Below are positions 1 to 7,647 of a stretch of 64,000 nt of DNA, piece by piece. The position numbers and the translations under genes were made by a program. How positions within the stretch are numbered: the first letter of the stretch is position 1; each line of letters opens with the position of its first letter. Under the pieces are notes generated by a model. That model did no database searches, was not told the origin of the DNA, and saw only the letters and a list, made by a program, of their open reading frames with translations. This stretch comes from Candidatus Iainarchaeum sp. (lineage in GTDB: Archaea > Iainarchaeota > Iainarchaeia > Iainarchaeales > JAAZKV01), in NCBI GenBank assembly GCA_026397015.1, contig JAPLVR010000005.1, forward strand, positions 1-64,000, written 5' to 3'.

Positions 1-165
1 AACGCGACTTCACAGGGAACAGTTAATCGAATTTATGAGATTAGGGGTTCGGTTTTGAATGGTGCAGGCGCAGCAGATATTACTCCAAAATTTAGACCCG
101 AAACTGATGGGTCTGCGACAGTTAAGCAGGGGAGTTGGTGCATTTACACGACGCTTGGGGGCTGA
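1..165 (+). CDS. 3' end of a structural (phage tail-like) protein, partial
   Basis: Frame 1 is open from the window edge to a TGA at 163-165, giving the last 54 residues of a protein that begins outside the window. The residues include NRIYEIRGSVLNGAG and a later KQGSW. This resembles the short beta-rich C-terminal ends of phage tail or capsid-decorating proteins, in which an NRIYxxRG segment is followed by a VKxGS segment. That likeness is pattern memory, not a search result. No stop or frameshift is seen in the visible part. It could equally be the end of a cellular beta-sandwich protein. Confidence 0.5.
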   Translation, partial: NATSQGTVNRIYEIRGSVLNGAGAADITPKFRPETDGSATVKQGSWCIYTTLGG

Positions 166-170
166 CCCAC

Positions 171-277
171 GGCCTTTTAAAAAAGGCCGGCGAAAAGGCT
201 ACGCCTCAGCCTTTTAGAAAAAGGCTGGCGAAAAGAGCCTAACGGCACAGTCTTTTTGTGAAAAAGGCTGGCGAAAA
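171..277 (+). repeat. three-copy cluster of the GGCGAAAA-tailed hairpin repeat
   Basis: Three hairpins follow one another, each with a GGCGAAAA tail. Copy 1 (171-196) has arms GGCCTTTT/AAAAGGCC. Copy 2 (208-234) has AGCCTTTT/AAAAGGCT. Copy 3 (249-277) has AGTCTTTTT/AAAAAGGCT. The first base pair changes on both sides between copies 1 and 2, so the stem is maintained. A further hairpin (AAAAGGCT at 193-200 with AGCCTTTT at 208-215) can form across copies. The cluster follows the stop codon at 165 by a few bases, so a terminator-like role is possible. The family recurs across the window. The rest of the 278-421 gap is AT-rich with nothing recognised. Confidence 0.75.
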
Positions 278-421
278 AACATATTTTCACTGAGTCGTCA
301 CATCAGCCCGGTTTCAATCGGCAAGTACAATAAAAACAAATGCTGGTTTTTTTTGGGTGGTTAGTTGAAATTGAAGAATTATTCAATTAAAAAACACTAT
401 TCTAATGATTATTGTATTGAG

Positions 422-457
422 CAATAATGCATATTATTGTTCATTATGTTGAACAAT
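422..457. promoter_or_regulatory. overlapping inverted repeats upstream of the AAA ATPase
   Basis: Two inverted repeats overlap here. CAATAAT (422-428) pairs with ATTATTG (433-439), and ATTGTTCA (436-443) pairs with TGAACAAT (450-457). They end 17 bases before the ATPase start, which suits a repressor site or an mRNA hairpin. Function is inferred from position only. Confidence 0.45.
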
Positions 458-473
458 AAATAAGATTATAAAT

Positions 474-1772
474 GTGTTTAAATACACTAATAACATGATT
501 TCAAAATCCGTTCTGGGCACAATAATCCAAGACCAGCTAAGCGAATTCAAAAGCCTGAAAGGCACCGTTCCAAGAACCCTATTCAAAAAAGCCATTTCAT
601 ACGGCGGAGCTTCTGCATTTGTAGTCAAAGGAGTTAGGAGGTGCGGCAAAAGCACTTTATTAAAGCAAATAGTAAAAGAAAAATTTTCAGACAATTTTCT
701 CTACTTCAACTTTGACGACGAAAGAATAACCAACTTTAAAACAGAAGATTTTCAAACGCTAATGGAAGTCTTCATAGAACTGTTCGGAGAAAAAAAGAAC
801 ATGTTCTTCGACGAAATACAAAACATTGCAGGCTGGGAATTATTCGTAAACCGCCTGCTGAGACAAGGCTATCACGTTTTTATAACGGGCTCAAACTCAA
901 ACCTCTTAAGCAAAGAACTAGGGACCCACATGACCGGCAGGCACGTCGACATAGAGCTGTGCCCGTTTTCCTTCACAGAGTTTTTGAAAGCACAAAAAGT
1001 GGAAGCGCCGAAAAAAGGATTTTATTCCACAGAAAACAAAGTACTAATGTCAAAAAAATTTAAAGAATACCTTTCAAAAGGGGGGATGCCAGAGGTAATA
1101 GTATACTCCAATGAAGCCGTTCTCACACAAATACTAAACGACATAATACAAAAAGATATTGTCACTAGGCACAACGTAAGAAAACCATCAGAACTTAAGG
1201 CGGTTTTAAACTACCTAATATCCAACGCCGCAAACTCAATAAACTTTCGGTCAATGCCCAGCAACTTCGCCATAAAAAGCCCAAACACAATACAAAAATA
1301 CGTCGAATACGCAGAAGAAACTTACATTGTTTTCACCGTGAAAAAGTTCGAAAGGAAACTCAAACAATTCGACAAAAACCCAAAAAAAATTTACTGCATA
1401 GACACCGGCATAATAACAAAAAATACTCCAAGCATGCGGGAAAAAGACGGCGACCTACTGGAAAACGTTGTCGCAGTCCACCTGAAAAGACTCGGAAAAG
1501 AATTCTACTACTACAAAGGAAAGACCGGCCGCGAAACAGACTTTGTAATGCCAAGAGAAAAACAGGCAATACAAGTGTGCTACGACCTCGACAAAAATAA
1601 TACTGAAAGAGAAACCAAAGGATTGATAGAAGCAATGAAAGAACTAAAAACAAAAAACGGGCTAATACTCACCCTAGACCAGGAACAAGAAATAACCAAC
1701 AAAAAAAGCAAAATAACGGCAAAACCGGTATGGCAATGGTTAATAGAAAACGACAATTATGAAAAAACCTAA
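474..1772 (+). CDS. AAA/ATPase of the archaeal ATP-binding (AAA_14/DUF4143-like) family
   Basis: A 432-residue P-loop ATPase. The Walker A motif GVRRCGKST is at about residues 53-61, a Walker B-like MFFDEIQN at about 109-116, and a sensor-type ITGSNSNLL follows. The C-terminal third has a PD-(D/E)XK-like pattern (GRETDF, then AIQV), as in the DUF4143 part of this family. Members are common in archaea and in bacteria, often as lone genes, and their substrate is unclear. A GTG at 474 is used here, but an in-frame ATG at 495 is equally plausible. The gene is rich in ATA and C-ending codons, unlike the pilus genes that follow. With the isolated position and its own upstream palindromes, this suggests acquisition by transfer (inference). 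Confidence 0.8.
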   Translation: MFKYTNNMISKSVLGTIIQDQLSEFKSLKGTVPRTLFKKAISYGGASAFVVKGVRRCGKSTLLKQIVKEKFSDNFLYFNFDDERITNFKTEDFQTLMEVFIELFGEKKNMFFDEIQNIAGWELFVNRLLRQGYHVFITGSNSNLLSKELGTHMTGRHVDIELCPFSFTEFLKAQKVEAPKKGFYSTENKVLMSKKFKEYLSKGGMPEVIVYSNEAVLTQILNDIIQKDIVTRHNVRKPSELKAVLNYLISNAANSINFRSMPSNFAIKSPNTIQKYVEYAEETYIVFTVKKFERKLKQFDKNPKKIYCIDTGIITKNTPSMREKDGDLLENVVAVHLKRLGKEFYYYKGKTGRETDFVMPREKQAIQVCYDLDKNNTERETKGLIEAMKELKTKNGLILTLDQEQEITNKKSKITAKPVWQWLIENDNYEKT

Positions 1773-1951
1773 ACAATGAAATAACAAACGCAAGCCTATT
1801 CATCAATGCCCTGATTACCCTAACAAAAGATCTATAATCAAAAAATTAATTTGCGTGCAAAGCCTGGCCTTTGAGAACAATTTTAAACTTGAAAACACTT
1901 ATATTTTGCAATAATAAATTGCAACGAATTACCAAAGACGGCGGGAATTTT

Positions 1952-2683
1952 GTGTTTGAAAAAAATTTGGGTTCTTTGAAGTGCCAGGCCACAATCGAAT
2001 CGATGCTTATTCTTGCGGTAGGAATGGTCACCCTTCTAATTTTGACGGCATTTCTTTGGGATTCTTATACAACTTCTCAGGCGGCACAGCAGCAACAGCT
2101 GGGAAAAGACTTGTTGAACAGGCTTGCAAAGGAAATTGATGATGCTTATTTTCTTGGTCCGGGAACGGTGAAAAAGCTTATTTTAGTCGTGCCCTCGTGT
2201 GCCGACCTGAATATGTCAAGTTTTGGTTCAAGAACAATTATTCTCAATGTTTGCGGAGCCGACCTTATGGGCAGCACAAATGTGGAGGTAAGGGGCAGTT
2301 GGGCCAACGCTATGGGTGTCCACCAGTTTGTAATAACCGCCTTCGGGGATTTTGTTTCTGTTTCGGCTTCAAAGCTTGAACTTTCCCAATACCAGATAAA
2401 TGTAGTGGTTTTGCAGGGGGCAACAAAGGACGTAAATATTTCAACGGGAAATGTTTCGGGTTCGCCGGTTAATTATGTTGTCTCAACCAGTTTTTCATAT
2501 TCTGATGTGAATATTTCCGTTACTCCGGATGGCAGCCAAACTTATCTCGCGGATGAGGACAAAAATTTTGCAATTACGATTTCCTGCTCAGACGATGCGG
2601 TTGGCGCCTATTCGGGCCTGATAGAATTCGGCGGCGACGAAAATATAACCATCCCGCTGAACATTATATGCACTTCAACTTAA
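1952..2683 (+). CDS. prepilin-like secreted protein with class III signal peptide
   Basis: From the GTG at 1952 the protein starts with a short charged leader, then CQATIESMLILAVGMVTLLI. This is the Q-A-x-x-E plus hydrophobic helix pattern of archaeal type IV (class III) prepilins, which are cleaved before the Q-rich segment by an EppA/PibD-type peptidase. About 220 residues of beta-rich, Thr/Ser/Asn-rich exported domain follow, including a C-terminal Ig-like stretch with two cysteines. The longer frame back to 1871 would put about 27 residues before the leader, so the GTG start is preferred. It is the first of five plus-strand genes facing the minus-strand Tad machinery genes, and is probably a minor pilin or large pilus-tip subunit. 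Confidence 0.7.
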   Translation: MFEKNLGSLKCQATIESMLILAVGMVTLLILTAFLWDSYTTSQAAQQQQLGKDLLNRLAKEIDDAYFLGPGTVKKLILVVPSCADLNMSSFGSRTIILNVCGADLMGSTNVEVRGSWANAMGVHQFVITAFGDFVSVSASKLELSQYQINVVVLQGATKDVNISTGNVSGSPVNYVVSTSFSYSDVNISVTPDGSQTYLADEDKNFAITISCSDDAVGAYSGLIEFGGDENITIPLNIICTST

Positions 2684-2710
2684 AACAGAGGCAAACTTGG
2701 GTGATTATTT

Positions 2711-3142
2711 ATGGCGAAAAAAGCTTTGGATTCAAGGAAAGATTCGGGCGCAAGGGCGCAGATAAGCATTGAGTTCATGATGTCCGCAGTGATAATATCC
2801 ATGGTTTTTCTTTTTGGCGTAATGATTTTCCAGAGCAGGGCGCAGATTAACACCAATTATTCCATACAGGGCAAAGCGCAGGAGGCGGCTTTCAGGCTCG
2901 CCCGTAACATAAATAATGTTTATCTGACGGACGACAACTCTTCTTTCAGCGACTATTTTTATTATGCCAACCAGCATTACACAATTAGCAAGGGTTATGG
3001 CAGCATAATGGTGTGGCCGGACTCGAACAATTTTGTTGATGCGCCCATAATACCTAAGGACTTGAATTTGACGGTGAGCGATTTGAACGGCGAAATATTT
3101 TTCAGGAAGCAGGACGGAAAAGTGATTGTGGGTTACAATTAA
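2711..3142 (+). CDS. prepilin-like protein with class III signal peptide
   Basis: A 143-residue protein. Its N-terminus has a basic leader (KALDSRKDSGAR) followed by AQISIEFMMSAVIISMVFLF, a textbook class III signal: QxxxE and then a hydrophobic helix that would form the pilus core. The mature domain is about 110 residues, polar and Asn/Tyr-rich. The start ATG lies just after GGTGATT, the downstream half of an archaeal Shine-Dalgarno sequence. It sits 27 bases after the preceding pilin-like gene and is likely co-transcribed with it. Role as a pilus subunit is inferred from the signal peptide and the locus. Confidence 0.75.
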   Translation: MAKKALDSRKDSGARAQISIEFMMSAVIISMVFLFGVMIFQSRAQINTNYSIQGKAQEAAFRLARNINNVYLTDDNSSFSDYFYYANQHYTISKGYGSIMVWPDSNNFVDAPIIPKDLNLTVSDLNGEIFFRKQDGKVIVGYN

Positions 3143-3202
3143 AGGCGAATTGGGTTGGTGAAAAATGAAAAAGTTTGGTAGGTTATTTTAGGGATTGATT
3201 TT

Positions 3203-3736
3203 ATGAAAAAGTTTGTGTTAAAAGGATTTCAATTGAATTCGAAAGGGCAGTTTTTTTTCCCCGACCTGATGCTTGCGACAAGCGTCTTCATTATGGGGCT
3301 GGTTTTTTTCTTTGTTGCTTCGCAGCACATTTTTTTCCAGACGCAAGAGCTCGATTCAAGGAAGGAAATTGACGAGGCGGCGCATGCTTCGCTTGATGCT
3401 CTTCTGAGCATGCCCGGAAGCCCGGTCAATTGGGAGCACAAAAGCATAGATGATGTCAATGTTTTTGGCATAGTTTCTTCAAGGGGCATTATTGATTCTG
3501 TAAAGCTTGAGAAGCTCCGCGAACACCTTAATGGCGCAAATTATTCTTCAGCAAAGGTAAAGCTGGGCCTTCCAAAATACGACTTGCAGATAAGCCTTGT
3601 TGACACAAATGGGGATTATTTTGAGGAAGCCGGCGCAATTGACGCCAATGCGGATTACAAGTTTGTTTATGAAAGAATAGTTTATTACAACGGCGCGCAG
3701 TCGGTCCTGCGGGAGGTCGTTTCATATGAAAAGTAA
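3203..3736 (+). CDS. pilin-like membrane-anchored protein of the Tad locus
   Basis: A 177-residue protein with a basic leader, then KGQFFFPDLMLATSVFIMGL. The Q survives, but the Glu five residues after the cut is replaced by Asp-containing FPDL, a degenerate class III signal. The exported part is mixed alpha/beta and ends ...REVVSYEK. GATTTT precedes the ATG. A decoy short frame starts at 3164 with almost the same bases (ATGAAAAAGTTTG) and stops after eight codons. The 3' end overlaps the next gene by 11 bases, indicating translational coupling. Similar minor pilins prime Tad or archaellum-like filaments; the exact role is unknown. Confidence 0.65.
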   Translation: MKKFVLKGFQLNSKGQFFFPDLMLATSVFIMGLVFFFVASQHIFFQTQELDSRKEIDEAAHASLDALLSMPGSPVNWEHKSIDDVNVFGIVSSRGIIDSVKLEKLREHLNGANYSSAKVKLGLPKYDLQISLVDTNGDYFEEAGAIDANADYKFVYERIVYYNGAQSVLREVVSYEK

Positions 3737-4151
3737 GGGTTTTTTGATTTCGCTTGACGCATTTCTCAGCCTTACCATAAACATGCTTCTCATATTGATG
3801 GCTTTTTTTTATCTTTCCCAGGTTTCAACAACCTCATGGAATTCCGTTGACTTGAAGCTTATTGTAATGGATCAGATTGCGGTTCTGGAGAAGTCCGGAA
3901 TTTTAGAAAACGCCGTTAAGCAGGGCTCTTCCGAATCGATTCTTTCGGGCCTTAACATGACTCCTTACTCCTTGTGCTTTGAAGTTTTGGTTTTCAATGG
4001 CGAAAACCTCTCAGTTCCGGTGATTCATGCGGTTAAGGCTGGTTGCCAAAAAAGTTTTACGGAACTCAGCGCCGTTGAAGGAGCATTTGTAGTGGTTGAC
4101 AATTCTGATGTGAATTTTTTGGTTGCAAGGGTTTCTGGGTGGAAGAAATGA
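3726..4151 (+). CDS. small pilin-like protein of the Tad locus
   Basis: A 141-residue protein starting MKSKGFLISLDAFLSLTINM: a very short basic leader directly joined to a hydrophobic helix, as in minor pseudopilins. The rest is a compact exported domain with two cysteines (CFEV and GCQK) that could form a disulfide. It overlaps the gene before by 11 bases and the gene after by an ATGA junction at 4148-4151. These three genes are therefore almost certainly one translation-coupled unit. No family name is recognised. Confidence 0.6.
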   Translation: MKSKGFLISLDAFLSLTINMLLILMAFFYLSQVSTTSWNSVDLKLIVMDQIAVLEKSGILENAVKQGSSESILSGLNMTPYSLCFEVLVFNGENLSVPVIHAVKAGCQKSFTELSAVEGAFVVVDNSDVNFLVARVSGWKK

Positions 4152-5014
4152 TTTCAGGGAAAGGTTTTTTGTTCACGGTTTCCGTAATATTCTTTACTTC
4201 AACGCTCGTTTTTTACACGCAGCAGTATGTTGAAAACAACTTCTTCCGCGAAGAAGGAATAATAAATTCTTCGAAACTCGCAAGCCAGCCGTTCCTAAAC
4301 AATGATATTAGTTTTGATTTGCAAAGAATTTTTGGCTTCACGCTTGAAACGGAATATTCCAAGGACCTGAACATCAAGGTTACCGGAACTTTGCCGCGCG
4401 GATTTGACGTGCAACAAAAATTAAGCGATTACAATGCATTCCTTTACGGAACTTTTTTCGGGAGAACTCCCGGAACAAAAACAATCGACCTGGCAAACCT
4501 TGCGGACGGGAAAGCCGAACTTTTTATCGGAAGCCTTGTTGAATGTGATTTTGATTATGACAATAATGTTGCATCGGTTTATCCGAAGACCGGAAGCACC
4601 CTCAGATACGTGGACCTAAACATTGATGCGAACGCAATCGACTTCAACAGGGTTGAATGGGTTGGTTCTACGCCGGAAGCTGGGGATGTTCTGTTGAAAA
4701 TAAACTATGTTGATAACAGAAATTCTTTTTCTATAAACACATCAATAGGTCCGACGGCTGTGAATAAATTGGCAATCGTTTACAACGCCGCCAGCCTTAC
4801 AGATATTAACGCATATGTGACAATTGGTGATGATGGCGTTACGACTTCGGCCGTGAAGATTGATACTGATGCGTCGCGCCAGCTGGATTACTCGCTTTTT
4901 GTTTCTTATCTGGCTTCCCCAGATACCAATTACCTGCCGATAAGGTTCAATGCGGGCATGACTTACTCTGAAAGGCAATTCAGTTCGAACAGCCCGATAA
5001 AAGTAGGGAACTAA
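4148..5014 (+). CDS. pilin-like exported beta-rich protein of the Tad locus
   Basis: The start is placed at ATG 4148, in the ATGA overlap with the preceding stop, rather than the GTG at 4139. The 288-residue product begins MISGKGFLFTVSVIFFTSTL, again a short basic leader and one hydrophobic helix. A long exported domain with many Asp/Asn/Thr-rich strands follows and carries one cysteine (VECDFDYD). Its size compared with neighbouring pilin-like proteins suggests a tip or adhesin-like subunit, though this is inference. It is the last plus-strand gene of the set and is followed by a convergent hairpin. Confidence 0.6.
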   Translation: MISGKGFLFTVSVIFFTSTLVFYTQQYVENNFFREEGIINSSKLASQPFLNNDISFDLQRIFGFTLETEYSKDLNIKVTGTLPRGFDVQQKLSDYNAFLYGTFFGRTPGTKTIDLANLADGKAELFIGSLVECDFDYDNNVASVYPKTGSTLRYVDLNIDANAIDFNRVEWVGSTPEAGDVLLKINYVDNRNSFSINTSIGPTAVNKLAIVYNAASLTDINAYVTIGDDGVTTSAVKIDTDASRQLDYSLFVSYLASPDTNYLPIRFNAGMTYSERQFSSNSPIKVGN

Positions 5015-5021
5015 AGAAATA

Positions 5022-5057
5022 AACCGGGAACCCGAATTAGCTCGGGCTGTGCCGGTT
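5022..5057. terminator. bidirectional hairpin between convergent pilus genes
   Basis: Nested inverted repeats: AACCGG (5022-5027) with CCGGTT (5052-5057), and CCCGA (5031-5035) with TCGGG (5042-5046). They lie between two stop codons that face each other, with a T-rich stretch following on the plus strand. This suits a terminator or mRNA-end hairpin for both strands. Confidence 0.6.
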
Positions 5058-5076
5058 CACTTGAAAAAATATTTTT

Positions 5077-5583
5077 TTATGAGCAGGTTCCGACAAGGTC
5101 GCCCGCGCCCTGCTCTCTCAGGCTATTTATGTCCACATTGTTGTAGTCAATAGTAATGTTGTTCTTGACGAAGTTGTACGTCGCACCCGATGTGCATGCA
5201 GGGGCGGTGGTCAAAGAAATCGTTCTTGTGAATGTCGCGCTAGGCGCGACATTAAGTGAAGCATTTCTGTCACAGTCAAGTCCGGCTCCGCTGACACACA
5301 TTCTAACAAAGTTTATCGTCGAGGCAGTGTTGTTTTTCAGTACTATAGTAAGACCGTTGTTTGCCGACGACTGAACATGGTTGATGATTGCGAATGGCGT
5401 GGCGCTTTTCCATTTAATGTCAGAATCCGCTTGTCTGAGCCCTCTTCCGGCGTCAGTGAACTGGAATAACAGTGTGACGACCACAAGAGCGATTACTACG
5501 ATTATTGCGAGTATTATGAGATACTCGACTGTTCCCTGCGCTTTTTCATTTCTCTTCAAACAAAACACCCCGCGTAAAAACAT
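5077..5583 (-). CDS. major pilin candidate with class III signal peptide
   Basis: A 168-residue protein with basic leader LKRNEK, then AQGTVEYLIILAIIVVIALV. This is the strongest QGTVEY class III signal of the set and typical of archaeal type IV and Tad-type major pilins. The mature domain has three cysteines, of which the CDRN and CTSG ones may pair, and many Asn/Thr residues. The ATG at 5583 is annotated; an internal GTG or TTG six to nine codons later would give a shorter, more usual leader. The gene lies 95 bases after the tadC-like gene on the same strand, so it probably belongs to the machinery operon and is the most likely main filament subunit. Confidence 0.75.
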   Translation of the reverse strand: MFLRGVFCLKRNEKAQGTVEYLIILAIIVVIALVVVTLLFQFTDAGRGLRQADSDIKWKSATPFAIINHVQSSANNGLTIVLKNNTASTINFVRMCVSGAGLDCDRNASLNVAPSATFTRTISLTTAPACTSGATYNFVKNNITIDYNNVDINSLREQGAGDLVGTCS

Positions 5584-5677
5584 TAGTCTTTTTTACTGTC
5601 AGATATTGTTCTTTCTCCTATTTAAATGTTACTGAGGGTTTTCTTTTTGCCGGTTTTTGCCTTTGCGGGGTGTTTGA

Positions 5678-6754
5678 TTATACAAACGCGCCCAGAAGGG
5701 AACTTACGATATTGGTCATTATTATGAACAAGCCGATGCTTCCGATGAAGAGGAAAGGGGAATACTTTAATCCAGATATTATTTTGTCGCCGCCGACTAT
5801 TCCGATGAAAACGCTTGCAAGCACCGAGTTGCAGGTGAGCAGTGCGAATGCAATCGTTCTCATGAAATCAGGTTCGATCGTTATTTTGCCGCTGCTAAAT
5901 CCTATCTGTGCAGTTACCTCGCCGCTAACCTGTGAGAGTCCGCCCGCCTGATTTTGTATCGAGGACATTATTGTTAGAAATTGCACGCTTACCGCCAAAA
6001 GCATTGGCGATGCCACTACGACCACAAACACTATGAAGATGGTGTACATTCTTGTGGATGTAACTAATTCCTGTTTCAGTTTTTCAGTTTGCTTTATGTC
6101 CTTTGCGCTTGATTCTATGAGTTCAGAAAGATGACCGCCCGAAACCAGCGCCTGCGCAAAGAACTTTGAAGTTTCCCTCAGTATGTCGGAATCTACTCTG
6201 TCCGCGATGTGCTTGAGCGCCTGTGAAAACGATTCTACCCCCAGGCTTTTTTGTGTTGCAACTTTTATTTCTTCGCTGAGCGGACCGAACTCGGGCCTTA
6301 CGGCTGCTCTGAAAGCCGAAAACGGAGTCATTCCGCTTTTCAAATTGCTTGCGACAAGCATTAAAAAATCCGGCAACGCATTTTCAACCATTTTTTTTCT
6401 TCCGTCGATTGCGTAAGCGATGTGGAGATATGACAGAACCAAGACGGCGACAAAAAATATTGCGAACAAACCGAGTTGCATGAAAATAAGCGTTTCCCCT
6501 CCAAACACGGTTTGATGAAAATTGGTTCCATAAATTGAGTCTATTATGGGGAATATTGTTTCGGGCAGAAGAAATCCTATGAAGCCGAAAAGGAGCGCCA
6601 GTATCAGCCTTGATCCTGCCCAAACTCTTTCATCGTCTTTTGAGCCCGCATATTTAAGCCATCTTTTTGCATAGTTTTTCGTGAGCGTTCGCGGTATGAA
6701 AGAGGAAAATATCAGCGCAGCATCTCTAATTATCGGCGCAATATTCCCAATCAT
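5678..6754 (-). CDS. tadC: type II/IV secretion platform protein TadC-like (T2SSF domain)
   Basis: A 358-residue inner-membrane platform protein. It has paired hydrophobic segments near residues 50-75 and 95-120, a cytoplasmic T2SSF/GspF domain (ENALPDFLMLVASNLKSGMT at about 140-160, a classic GspF motif region), and three C-terminal membrane helices. It assembles pilin subunits together with the TadA ATPase. Its ATG shares one base with the stop of the upstream gene (TAATG), so the two platform genes are coupled. Two consecutive GspF-type proteins are the usual arrangement of Tad systems (TadB plus TadC). Confidence 0.8.
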   Translation of the reverse strand: MIGNIAPIIRDAALIFSSFIPRTLTKNYAKRWLKYAGSKDDERVWAGSRLILALLFGFIGFLLPETIFPIIDSIYGTNFHQTVFGGETLIFMQLGLFAIFFVAVLVLSYLHIAYAIDGRKKMVENALPDFLMLVASNLKSGMTPFSAFRAAVRPEFGPLSEEIKVATQKSLGVESFSQALKHIADRVDSDILRETSKFFAQALVSGGHLSELIESSAKDIKQTEKLKQELVTSTRMYTIFIVFVVVVASPMLLAVSVQFLTIMSSIQNQAGGLSQVSGEVTAQIGFSSGKITIEPDFMRTIAFALLTCNSVLASVFIGIVGGDKIISGLKYSPFLFIGSIGLFIIMTNIVSSLLGAFV

Positions 6755-7647
6755 TACCTGACCACCCTTGGTGTTCTTGTTCTAACGAACATTATCATTC
6801 CCATCTGGACCATTATTGAAAGGATTACGATTGAAATTATTATTTCCTTTCCAACACCCCCTCCGCTGAGCGAAGAAATTATTACGAGGAATGTGACTCC
6901 CAGGGAAGGAAGTGCGGCTGCGACTATGAGATACATTAGTATCCATAAATTTAGTTCGGCGGCGTATGACTTTATTGAATCCATTTGGTTCGCTATGAGT
7001 GAATCAACCTGGACGGCGAGAGCGGAAACCATCGAGCCTCCGCCTTTTATTGTCGTGATAAGCTGCCAAATTGTTTTTTTGAGCGTTTCTGATTGCGTTT
7101 TGAATGCCAATTTTTCAAGCGATTCTGTTTCTCTTGAGCCCGTGCTTATGTCCCCAACAACGAAACTGAATTCCTTTGAAACGGCTCCGTAGTTTGATCT
7201 TGAAATGCTTTTCATTGTTTCGAACAGGCTGACTCCGGAACTTAGCTGTATTAACATGCTTCTTATTGCAAAAACCAGCTCGCTGTCGATTGCGCTTGCC
7301 AGCTGTCTCGCCCTCATCTTCGGATAAAGCATGAAGTACAAAAAAAACCCTATAAACGCAAACACTCCGAAAATTGTCATCATTGAGTAAACGCCCGGTC
7401 CGAGCTGCTTGTTTATTATCAGCCCGAATGCGGAACCCGTAAAGAAAAAAAGCACCCCGTAAAAAATTGCCGAGAGAAATGAGGCAAGGCTGTATCTTTC
7501 AATGTCGACTTCTATTTCCGCTTTTTCCAAATCGTATTTGAGCGAGAAAACCAGTTTTGCGAGCCACGCTCCTATCCACCTGTAGTCGCCCCCCATTTCC
7601 CTTACCTTTGAAATGGGAAAAATCATCATGGGGACTCTTTCCTCCAT
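6754..7647 (-). CDS. tadB: type II/IV secretion platform protein TadB-like (T2SSF domain)
   Basis: A 297-residue membrane protein with helices at about 55-75 and 85-110. A GspF-like cytoplasmic domain contains SELVFAIRSMLIQLSSGVSL, and two C-terminal helices close the protein. It is the first of two platform proteins and is smaller than its neighbour. The start overlaps the tadA stop by one base in a TAATG, and the same arrangement joins it to the next gene. The three genes therefore form a tight operon. Archaeal FlaJ and pilus platform proteins are more distant alternatives, but the two-gene layout favours Tad. Confidence 0.78.
   Translation of the reverse strand: MEERVPMMIFPISKVREMGGDYRWIGAWLAKLVFSLKYDLEKAEIEVDIERYSLASFLSAIFYGVLFFFTGSAFGLIINKQLGPGVYSMMTIFGVFAFIGFFLYFMLYPKMRARQLASAIDSELVFAIRSMLIQLSSGVSLFETMKSISRSNYGAVSKEFSFVVGDISTGSRETESLEKLAFKTQSETLKKTIWQLITTIKGGGSMVSALAVQVDSLIANQMDSIKSYAAELNLWILMYLIVAAALPSLGVTFLVIISSLSGGGVGKEIIISIVILSIMVQMGMIMFVRTRTPRVVR

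Noticed and set aside
3164..3190. ATGAAAAAGTTTG duplicated ahead of the true start at 3203
   Set aside because: It stops after eight codons; a decoy or leader peptide cannot be supported.
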